Of a stretch of 64,000 nt of DNA, positions 48,979 through 59,554 are shown piece after piece. Each line of letters begins with the position of its first letter. Within the stretch, counting starts at the first letter, position 1. The notes beneath the pieces were generated by a model that saw nothing but the letters and a program-made list of their open reading frames with translations, was not told the DNA's origin and did not search any database. This DNA comes from Volvox africanus. Taxonomy: Eukaryota > Chlorophyta > Chlorophyceae > Chlamydomonadales > Volvocaceae. The position numbers and the translations under genes are program-made. The DNA lies in contig BSDZ01000038.1 of assembly GCA_030268105.1 (NCBI GenBank), positions 186,001-250,000 of the forward strand, written 5' to 3'.

Positions 48979-49528
48979 GTGTAGGATAGGGGGGTACATC
49001 ACCCGTGGCCACTAACCTGGCAGTCCCTACCTTCCCCGGTATTTCGGGGCACCCTCATCCAGTCTCCCATGCCGACTTCTCCGAAATCAGTGGTTTTCCC
49101 AGGTTCAGCACCCACCACCAGCATCCAGCGGAATCTGCCGAATCAACTAAGGCTTCAACTCCACTACTGGTTAGCTCGCAGGTCACTTTAATTGGGGTCA
49201 TCACCGTCCATCGACATGGGGGCACCCTGCCCTTAACATTAGGGTCTTTGGCCCGCTCTCAGTCGGGGTAGAACCTAGGCTTTGTGTGTGTGGGATAGGG
49301 GGGTACATCATCCGTGGCCACTAACCTGGCAGTCCCTACCTTCCCCGGCATTTCGGGGCACCCTCATCCGGTCTCCCATGCCGACTTCTCCGAAATCAGT
49401 GCTTTTCCCAGGTTCAGCACCCACCACCGGCATCCAGCGGAATTTGCCGAATCAACTAAGGCGTCAACTCCGCTCCTGGTCAGCTCGCAGGTCACTATAA
49501 TTGGGGTCAGGTCGCAGGTCACTATAAT
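48979..49528 (+). mobile_element. Small dispersed element, tandem pair, bounded by 11-bp direct repeats
   Basis: Two copies of the element found at 33541 lie head to tail: 48979-49276 and about 49286-49528. The second is shortened and ends in a small internal duplication of GTCACTATAATTG-type sequence. Perfect direct repeats TGCTGGTTTGT flank the pair at 48968-48978 and 49529-49539, which suggests the dimer inserted as one unit. It has no transposase or reverse transcriptase. Confidence 0.7.
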
Positions 49529-49539
49529 TGCTGGTTTGT

Positions 49540-51530
49540 ATGTTGCTCCCGAGCTTGAAACTCGGTCGAGTTGTAGCTAACGAAAAACGACCAACGATAC
49601 AAAGGCCGTCGAAAACAGCAAGGGGCATGCTCGGTGCACAGGTCCTCGTGTTGTGTAGGTCCTTTTGCCGACAGTCATATTGGTATCGAGTTCCTGGCCC
49701 GGTGAGATCCCATTTTCCGCCTGTTACGATTTCCGTTTACGATTTAAGTTTCGCAATCAAAAGTCGTATTGTCTCTGTGCTATTTGCCTGATCAGTAGGA
49801 CGCTCGGTCTTAGGTGGAAAGTATGTCCCTTGCTTACCTCCTTGATTGATCGGGCTTTGATCGGTCGCATTGCTCTACATGCCTGTCCACCGGCCCTGCG
49901 GCTTGCTTGATCTGTCCAGCTGGCAAACCTTTATCAGGATTGAGGGTGCGACGTGCCCCTGTAGCCACGTCCAAACAGGTTTTTCTTATTGGGAATATTT
50001 TGCGGTTTTATCTCAACTGTTGCCCTGCCCGAACATGACAGTTGGATAGGAGTGGATAGACAACATTTGTCACAGCACAGCACGTAACCTGCACAGCGCA
50101 TGACGTCCAGCTGTCACGCGCGCCAAACTTCAACAGTCGCATACTAAAACTACACAATCATGTTCATAAGGTAACTAATGCTATTAAAAATCGTTGTAGC
50201 ATTTGAAGTAAGCTAGTAGGCTCGATAGATGATCGGTGGTCGTTCTTAGAATTGGCTCTAAAGACCAAGTTTTTGGTTTGACAGTAGCAGACGATCACAG
50301 GTCATTCATCCACATGACACATCCAATGGCCTCTGCAGACAGATCCGTCTGTGTGTTTATGCACTAACGGGACATGAATCCCTCCTTCGCAATCTTGGAC
50401 AGATCGAGAGATTCCATGTATTTATCAATAAAAACATATGTACAGGACTGATATCGAGGGCGCTCATTGCTCCATGAGTAAAGAGCGTCGTTTATTGTAC
50501 AGCAATAAATTCACGCGCCACGCCATCCAACTAGCTACGGAAGGTGCCACACTTGAGGATGCCATCACACTCCATACGGCGTCAAACGCACACATAGCCC
50601 ATATTTGGCTGGGCATTGTTACTGTTTATACAGCCGCATATGTACACATTGAGCAAGCTGCGCACGCCAGAACCCTTTTATATCAGATACCATCAAAACG
50701 TTCAGCAGTGCAGAAGACGAGTTCAGCTGTAAAGTAGCAAAAGCATGAGCCAAAGCAGGCAGGTACCGCAGAGGGCACAATCAGGCACAATAAGGCCTTG
50801 TATGTAGCAAACAACGAACGAACAAAGCGAGGTAGATAGATAGTGTGCAGATGGCCAGCAATTGAACGAGGTAATAAAACAAGCTTACAAAGACAAAAAA
50901 ATCTGTCGTCACGGGAACTAGAGATCATGCAAGGGGCTCAATATGCAAATCCCCACCTGCCATTAACTATATACGCACGACAATGCACTAACCCTGCCAT
51001 GCGCAATTTTGTAACAGCAAACCTATTCCACAATGGAAACAGGCAGGGATCCGCGCGCACATCATACACACACGCCCCTGGACCCTACGTACCCCAACTT
51101 ATCCTAGATAACCAACCCGTTGTAGGATGGTTTATTCAACATCCACCACATCCCTAATAGAAACGGTCAGAACTGAACAGCAGTAAGGCGCGTGCACCAT
51201 TACATAACGGCTAATCTTAACTGGCTTCCCTACACCTATAGGCATGCATGTGCTTACCTCATGCATACAGCACCTCGGACACTCATCGTAATCAACTACA
51301 GCAATTGCCTAAAAAGGAATTTCCAGGCAGGAGATATTCATTCTCACGTATATGTCGATACGATGCTTGCCTTCGTCTAGAGACATTTAAAATACATCCT
51401 ATCCTATCACCACCAAATTGTCATGTCTACTGGGCCCTAGTAACGCACGTTGCCATGCGTAAATGACTTAGATAATGCCCTCGCATTCATTGAAACTTGA
51501 TTCTTCATTCTATTTATTCGTTATAAAAGT
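49540..51530. other. Intergenic, no gene recognised
   Basis: Two kilobases downstream of the Kazal gene stop. Composition is close to 48% GC with no coding-like bias and no splice-consistent exons. No RNA gene or further repeat copy was seen. Confidence 0.5.
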
Positions 51531-54500
51531 TTAACTGGGATGTGATTTCTTGACTGGTGGAGGAGCTGCTGGCTTGAGCTGGCACTTTCCTAGTACGTTC
51601 CCGTGTTCTACGTCCGATGCTGGCCGGCATTCATACTTGGCATCCCAGCACTGCAGCGAGCTAGGCGCCGCCAGAATGCACAGGTCGTTCTTCTTGCCGA
51701 TAATACACTCCTTGTCATTGCAGTGGTTGCACTTTCCGATCTTCTTGATGGTGACACCCAAGCAGTCTGCAATGCACCTGGTGGAAAGGGCTAATTGTGT
51801 GACATACAACGAACATGGCAGACATAAACCTATCTAGCGCATTAACGGCACCAAGACCCTCTCCTCAAGCCAAGAACCGCAGGGACAAGGGCACGATGAT
51901 GCACAAGCCATCCCTGTTTTAATACTCGCAAACATCTACGATCTGCGGTTTGTTTTACCAGGGTGAGGCTGCAGCCGAAAATGCGGTGACTTAAACTCGG
52001 CACCATGCCCCTCTGATGGCTGAAGCCGAATGCCTTGCCGAACACCAGTACTATCCAGCAGAGGGGGAGGGCCTCAATGAAGGGACAGATGCGTCATACA
52101 CTCACATGTGTGCTGGTTATGTGCGTGCGTGACAGTCGTAACAAGGGGTTATCGGCGCTTCTTAATGTGATGCCCATCCGGCAACCTACTTGTGCGGGTA
52201 GTTCTTCTTATCCACGCCACAAACAGCATGATAATCCATAGGGCATTCAGAACAGACAGGCGGCCATGTTGATGCCAGAATGGGAGCCGATGGTGGTGCC
52301 ATGAAGGTAGGGTGCTGGTGGGGAGAAGTTGGGCTTCCTGGCAGCAGGGGCATGGGCCTACTTGACGCCATGTCAATGGGGCCGTTCGGTGGCAGGCCAG
52401 GCGGGCTGTTTGATAGAGGGAATGATGGCTTGATAGGTGGCATTTCGGGCAGAGAGTTGGGTCGAGATAATGGCGGGTTGGTAGGTGGCAGGCTTGGCTG
52501 ATTGGTGCCTTGCGATGGGGGTGGTGGGTTCTTCTGTAGCGGCATTCCTGACTGTGTGTTTGGCGATGGGGGCGGTGGGCTGTTAGGCGCTGATATTCCT
52601 GGTTGTGCGTTGGGGGATGGGATCGGTGGGCTGTTAGGCGGCGGTATTCGTGGCGTGTCATCAGGTGGTGTTGGCATCCATGAGATACTAGGGAAGGAAC
52701 TGCCAGAGGGGCTTTCCAGAGGTGTTGTTGAGGAACCATAAACAGCTGGTGCGCCTGAGGGAATGCTCCGGGGCGGAGACGGTGGCAATCTGTAGGCATG
52801 GATTGCAAAAGAAAGACAAAAACATCAGCAGCAGCAGGAGGAGCTGTTACCGGTCTAATGGACGGATCGCGTGGTAAGGTCCCTTTACCTACGGAAATGC
52901 CATGCGTGTGCAATCTATTTACCAGGCAAACGGAAACCACAAACAACAGGAATGTGCATTAATAATTAGGAAGCATGTCCCCATTGAATGAGTGACTTGT
53001 GTATATTGCGCGCTATTTCGTTCGGTTCCTCTCCCCCTCTGGCCGGACTCGTCCCAGATCGGAAAGGAAGGGTGAACCAAATATGATCGCCCCCAGTCGT
53101 CAATGTGGGAGGGTCCCATGATAACGCATTCCAGATAACTTCCACGCAGGTGACGTGGTTAATCGAAAATCTCCAGAGGTCACTTCCGAAGGGCCAAGTC
53201 TTACATGGTCCTTTAGCACATGCATGGAAGTTACGGCCGGCAGGGGCAAATGAGGCAGGTCCACACCCAGATCCGTACGTACTCCTGGATGCACATTCCT
53301 GCCGCAGCTAATATCCTTCACCTTTTCACGGTCGCGCCATCGCACGCCCCTGGGTATTGGACGAGCACTCCATCACATCCCGCCTCGCAAATGTTTTCAT
53401 ACGTCCGGTCGTTCGATCCACACACAGGTGAGTACACTTGGGGGCAGATGCAGTCGGGCGGGAGAGAACGGCATTCTCCGGGGTAGTCCACGAGCACGCC
53501 CGCACAATTGGAGGCGCAGGCATTGGTGTAGGTCTGGCGGTCAGCACCGCATACGGGATCGTAGTCTGTCGAGCACATGCAAGTTGACGTGTATTTCAGG
53601 TTGCTTGGCAGGACGACGGCGGTTCCGTTCATAAAGACCCAGACGGCGCTGCAGGGTGCAATCTGCGGATAAGAAGAGAGTAGAGGAACGCCGGTTTGAC
53701 GGGTCGATGGTAGGTTGGGCAGATGATGCAACTGGGACTAGACTTTGTCCGCTACAGCTACTAATTGCCAAACAGCGAAAGCGCCTTAGCATTCCGGTTA
53801 AATAATTCTACCCTAATGGCTCACGAGCTTTTGCAGTATATATGTAGCTTGCGTAAGATGCCGTCGCCCTCGACATCGCGCACGAAGAGACTCACGTGTG
53901 GCCGGTGAAAGTTACGGCATGCACAAAAAAGTGAAGGAAGCCAATCGCCACATACCAACTGCCACCTGTTCAGGTTCTAAGTTGGACGCCTTATCCACAA
54001 AAGTACAGGATTTGCTGCTGCCAGATGCCTCCAGCTCCGGAATGCCATGCAGCGTCCGGAGCTTGCTGCTACGAGCGCGGCGCACTTAAAAGAAGTATAG
54101 CACCAAAAGGTGATTCGACCTCAACCAAGGCCCTTCCGCACCCCACAAAAAAGGGATCCGGCGACAGATGCTCGATGGACCTGTGTCATATTTTACGACC
54201 GCATAATGCACAACGGATAGTTCCTATTTGGGTCCACCGATCTGGGTCATTAACAATCAACAATTCATGATGCATAAACTTAAGCCCTGAACACCTACGC
54301 AGACGATTTGGCTCCTTCAACCCTTAGCTGGTTGGAGAAGTAGACGTGCCAGATCCTTGCTACTCACCTGCTTAGGGCGACTGTTGCCCCAATCTTCCGC
54401 GCCGGTACATCGCACGGACAGACAAAGAGTGGTCATGGCTTCCGGGAAACCTTCGCTGGTCACTTTGCAAGGGTCACCGAAGCACGTGACTGTGGTCGCT

Positions 54501-55399
54501 GGAGTGCACCTGCATACGCAGTCACAGGCACCGGTAGCACCAGTAGCAGAGGTTTAAGGCGCTAGTTGGAGAACCCCACAGGAAAGTTGCATGTCGCTGC
54601 CGGTAACTTTGGTGAGACAACGTTACATTCACAGGAAAACAACATAAACACACACGAATGTGCGGTTTGTCGGGGCGGCTCATCAAGCGAGTTGAAAATA
54701 GAGTGCACCTGCGCACGTAAAGAGTATAGGCAACATCTTATGGAAGATTCCCATCAGGTACAGAAACTTCGATCCCATATCCCAGTCGTGATAACCGTGC
54801 TGTAGCCCAAGGTTATGTATGAAGGTGCGAGCATAGGGGCATGCAACGGTAACGATAGTGCATACTGCAGCATGGCAATTATAGTTGCTACCTTCGTTTG
54901 GGGACAGGCTATGGAATGAACCTCGTATGTTCCTACTTGTCAAAGGGGTTGTCGTAATCACATGAGCCGTGTGTCCAGGCCTCACTGCCGAACAAGGTGC
55001 AGTTCGCGATACAGCTGTTTGGGAAGGTAAGATGGCTCTTACTACTACAGACGGGTTCGTATATCGCTGGACAAGAACAGTCTGCAGAGCCCACAGCAGC
55101 GCATCTCAGCAGACCTGATGACGACCGAAACAGCGGAATAGGTGCGAGGATACGTAGCAAATTCAAGAGAACAATGCAAATCAAATTTCCAACAAAACAT
55201 AAAGATTTTGGTTCTTCTTTTGTTATTCCACTCGATGATGAGTATTGTGCACGAGCGATGTTGTCTAGAAATTCCGCATATGTGATGTCGGACTATCTTG
55301 CTGCTGCGTCCTACCACACTACTAACCTGTGCTGGAGAGCGTGACAAGGCAGGCGATCAGGCAGCATGCATACGGGATTGGGGTCAGCTGTCTGACCAT
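51531..55399 (-). CDS. Secreted four-Kazal-domain protein with proline-rich stalk (putative protease inhibitor / extracellular matrix protein)
   Basis: Complete six-exon model, all phases agreeing: 55399-55327, 55114-54937, 54509-54368, 53662-53322, 52789-52190 and 51777-51531 (stop), 526 residues. Exon 1 is a signal peptide (Arg near the N terminus, then YACCLIACLVTLSS). Kazal-type modules, with the C-x-C...P-V-C-G...Y-x-N-x-C...C spacing: one in exon 2 (CSCPAIYEPVC...NSCIANC), two adjacent in exon 4 (YDPVCGADRQTYTNACASNC and YSPVCGSNDRTYENICEAGC), and a fourth split by the last intron (ECPMDYHAVCGVDKKNYPHK / CIADCLG). Exon 3 is a separate Cys-rich part. About 200 residues of exon 5 are Pro/Ser/Asn-rich with PPSP-type repeats, typical of hydroxyproline-rich algal wall glycoproteins. 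The C terminus is another Cys-rich segment and a basic Pro-rich tail. Kazal domains inhibit serine proteases; which residues contact a target is unknown. Confidence 0.85.
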
Positions 55400-56552
55400 G
55401 ATAAGATTTTGAATCTCTCCAGGGTTACCGGAAGCTAGCGGCTAATGAATGCTCTTCAAGGTTCGAAAGCTGCAATAACCTGAACAGGCTGGGAATTTGT
55501 CGCTTTTTTTGTGGCAACCAAATTGTATATTTTCAGCAAGGCAGACATGTATGTCGCGATGCGGCAGCAAGGGGAAGTATTAAATGATATGATATGATAT
55601 ATGGAGTGAAAAGAAGTAAACTATTTCATTTGTACGGTAATGTCGGGTGCATCTTCATTCGCGGTGGCTGGTACGGATGCACAGCGCGATCGGGTTCTCT
55701 CCGCAAAAGCTGCTTAGGATTCCTCAAGTTTATCTGCAGCATAAATTCATATATCCATGACTGGTAACTGTGCGCAATAATGTGATGAGTATACCCTGGC
55801 TGCAGCAATTGAGGTTATGATGAATTGGATGATTTACAGTAGAGCGAAATCCCAAGCAACTTGCAAATGCCGAAACTTTGCTGTCGAAGCCTGTTTTAAT
55901 TGGGGTTTCAGACTCAAAATACCTAATCCAAAACGTTACAGCCAGGAAGTTTCATATGCTTGCATGCCAAATTGCCAGCAAAAATAACTGACGCCGTGAA
56001 ATGAAAGTTTGGAAAATGCCATTGGGCGAAATGAAGAATGTAATACTAGTATGTCGGGGTGTATGATTTAGATAACGCCGCACCCGTATAACGCATGCGC
56101 TCGCCCTTGCTCGCCAAGGAAGGAAATGGGTCAAGATTTCGAATGAGCAAACACGTCGCCCTCCGTAAAATTCAGTAATTGCACACATCTTGAGCATGAT
56201 GCGGGCAATAGGATGGCCTCTCCTCTGGCTCCCCTAACATATAGAGAGCGATAAAGAGCCCACCAGACCACCTATGACCACTTACATCTTCCCCAATAGT
56301 TTCTTAAAACACCAAACCAATCAGCTGTTTGGAATTATTTTTTTGAACTAAGCAATAATCAAGAACCAGTCCAGATGACGTAAACTTAAATAAAACTTCC
56401 TGGGTGCATACATCCTGAAAACCTGGAATGCCATGTGCGCGAACGCAAATTCAACGGCTGGCATATCATTGAGAAGCACGCAGATGCAACCGTCCAGCAG
56501 GCATGCAACTTATAACCCCGGTGAACGGGCCGGATTCCATTCCGTTGATATG
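55400..56552. other. Intergenic, promoter region of the Kazal gene
   Basis: Lies between the Kazal gene start and the methyltransferase stop, both minus strand. No gene or repeat was recognised; 55580-55605 has a short GATATGATAT run. Confidence 0.5.
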
Positions 56553-58541
56553 TTATAGCTTCCGAAACACCCGAAACGTCTGTGCATCTGACCAACTAAC
56601 CCGGACCCGTAGCGTGACCAACTCCTCAAATACCATCGCATCCTCAGCCACGCTGCTGCTGCTGCTAGATACTGCCACTTTAGCCTTCCAAGCATCTCCG
56701 CAATCGCCTCCTGAGGCTCCGCCGGCGGCGGCGACGGCCTGCTTCGACATACCCCAGAACCCCACTCCACTGTACGACACGCACAGCGCACCTGCCGGCA
56801 GCTCCCGTGCCAGCTTGGCCCTGGCCGCAGCTGCCAAATGCTCGTCCCAGCATTGGTCCGCCAGTACGACAAGCCAAGCGTTTGAAACATCGTCCTGGAG
56901 CAGGTTCCCGCAGGTGAAGCGCACGCCTTTCACACCTGCCGATGAGCACGTGAAGGTAAGGCCCAGGTGGGATTGGCACCGTGGTAAGCAGGAGGCTGGG
57001 AGGTGAAGTGGAAGGGAGATCAAATTGAACAAAGTTTCTGGGCTTTATCCAGTCCCCGGACTGCTGGTAAAGTAAACAAGTCTGGTATAATCTTCTGAAC
57101 AAGAATCTGGGTTTGCCGGACGCAGAGCACAGGACCATCAGAAAGTCGTCCGTCGTACACTTAAAATGTGAGCTAGCTCCCCATGTCACGACATAATGTC
57201 ATTCATCTCCATTCAAAATATTATGTTATTACACGTTTCAGTGGACAGGGCATGGCGGGGATTTTCATACCTCTCAACCTACAGCCTATAGCTTACACAA
57301 TCCTTCTAAAGGATACAGATACTTGGTACAGACGCACCCGGCAACGCAGCTCCCTGTTCCGTCACCACCCGCTCCGCGCAGCTGTGTAAGCAGGACAACA
57401 GCTCCACGCCTCTACTGCGCCAGCCATACGTCAGGGCGCCGTACAGGACGAGCCAGCCGCAGGAGCTGCCCCACACAACATATTCGCGGCCCTCGATGGA
57501 TGATCTCATGGCTTCTCCGAGCGCGGGACCAGCAGCCGCAATAACCTGCACGTGGTGGCGGGGCACGCAGGCCAGAGGAATAATGACTGGATCTTAGAGC
57601 TTTTAAACGGGAGCACGGGAGAACGCGGGATCCCCTTAAATGTATGATCCACCTCAAGCTGAACCCTCACCTGGAGCCATGAACTGTACGGCGTGGAGCC
57701 GTAGGAGAAGTTCTCTACGCTGTATGCTGCGTCATGCCCAAATCGCTCCGAAACCTCAGCCGCGAGTCTGCAGATTGGCAATGGCCAGGGCGGCAACGTT
57801 TGCGCCTTAGCGGTGGGCCCCATGTATGTCATCGGAACTGACGGTGAGATTACTGTCCTGCCCAGAACCGTGACAAGTATTTTGTTGAGCGCGGAACCGC
57901 GCATCGTGAGAAGTTTGGCGGAACCTACTTGACGTGGAAATCCAGGCTCTGCTCCTGATGACTTAAGCTCCGAACCACAGCCTCAAGGGTATTCGTGTTT
58001 ACAGGTAGGTCAGATGGCAGAGCGGCGACCGCGGCCCGCATCGCAATGATCTCATCTTCGAGCTTTGCAGCTCGCAGCTGTCGTACTTGTGCCGCAAGAT
58101 CAGCAGGCCGTCCTGCGTCGATGTGGTATTTTTTACTTTTGTTTATCTAATTGTCTGTCTTCTGAACTTAAAGCTTATAAAATTTCTTGGGTGGCTGCCG
58201 TTGCGATAGCTTGGGCTTTGACGCTAAGTCTAGACAATGATGGTAAACGCACCTTCCTCCAAAGCTTCAAGCCCCGGTACTTCCTCAGCCAAAGACTTTA
58301 AGCATTGTAAGAGTTTCATTACCGCAGTGCCCGCATTGGGGTCTGTGGCAAGCTGCAGGAGAAATTCCCGGACAGCGGTGTGAATCAGCTGCAATTGAGA
58401 TAAGTAGGCCGAAACTGTCCTATGTATGTGCTGCTTAGATGCGTGAGACAGACCGCCAGCACCTCCCTTAGCGTGAAGCTTGACCAACTTCGCTTGTAAG
58501 AGCATTACTGCATGTTTTGCGCAGAGGAAAGCGTCCTCCAT
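56553..58541 (-). CDS. DOT1-like class I SAM-dependent methyltransferase with N-terminal helical region
   Basis: Complete five-exon model: 58541-58253, 58112-57929, 57857-57671, 57545-57338 and 56935-56553 (stop), 416 residues. Residues 1-150 are helical (KHAVMLLQAKLVKLHAK; QVRQLRAAKLEDEIIAMRAA) and may form a coiled coil. The C-terminal half is a Rossmann methyltransferase: motif I region REYVVWGSSCGWLVLYGAL, the ribose-binding Glu of RGVELL, then NLLQDDVSNAWLVVLADQCW and LARELPAGALCVSY. The order of D-x-S-x-A-x-V-V-x-x-x-x-x-C-(W/F) and a downstream L-x-x-G-A-x-x-V is the DOT1/H3K79 style. The motif I Asp/Glu of classic enzymes is replaced by Trp, so SAM binding may be altered. A histone or other protein substrate is possible but not shown. 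Confidence 0.65.
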
Positions 58542-59554
58542 TCTTAAAGCTGGTTAAATTTCCAAATGTTTGTAATTTTAACATCGGCACTCTGTATACA
58601 CAGTGTCATTGTGCAAAAGCATTCACAAGCATCGGAAGTATCGGACTTAAGCGGGTAACCGCTGAACTGAAACCGAAAGCTAGAAACCGAAACGTTAGAA
58701 AACGCCACACAATCATTATTTCACATTACTTTGGTAGATGAATGTTGTAAGAAATAATATAACATTGTCACTATCATTAGCGTCCAAAACGGTGCACACA
58801 GGGTGTGCACACGCAATCCCCTGCTACCGTTGGTCAAGCTCCTCACCATCACGTCAAACCGGGTCAGCAAAGTCCAGCCAGACCTAGCCTGCCGACCTCC
58901 AGGTCCCCTATCCGGGCCTCAAACCCATCTCCAGGGCCTCATACCTAGGCCCCCATGCGCTCTCCTGCCACACATGACACATCCAACACTTAGCATGAAT
59001 ACTTAGCGACGTATCCATATAGCTGAAAATAAGCACCTATCCGCAAGCTCGCCTCGCGGCAGCAAACCTCCGTAACATGGATGTGTAGGAAACGGAAGAT
59101 CCAAGAAAGTATTCATGTAAACAGTAATAGGTAGGTAGTAGGTAGGTACGTAAATAACCTGCTGCTCCCGAAACGCATTCCCCGCTGGCATACAATCCCC
59201 GGGGCCAACCGGATACATTAACATAAGCACTCGTCGCTGCCCCTTGACGGCAATCTTATATGCAAGTTGTGGCGTTGGTTATATGTAAGCTTTACAGGGT
59301 GAAAACATACGCACAACATCCCAAAACAAGAACCGGACCACACGGCATGCCATGCATGTATATCTGTACGTATTTGCATGGCAAGGCCCTATTTCCCCCT
59401 CATCGTCCCCCCCCAAAGGGCATCGTCGACATGCTGCACCATGGGCCACGCTGGGTGAGGGTTGGGCGGCAGCCCATGAGGCTGTCCTTCTCCTTCTCCT
59501 TTTTCTCCTCCTCTTCCTCCTCCTCCTCCTCCGCCCTTCATCCTCCAGAAAGCT
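58542..59554. other. Intergenic, no gene recognised
   Basis: Carries the promoter side of the methyltransferase gene and the 3' UTR of the next minus-strand gene. A GTAGGTAGGTA-type run lies near 59128-59148. Nothing else was recognised. Confidence 0.5.
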
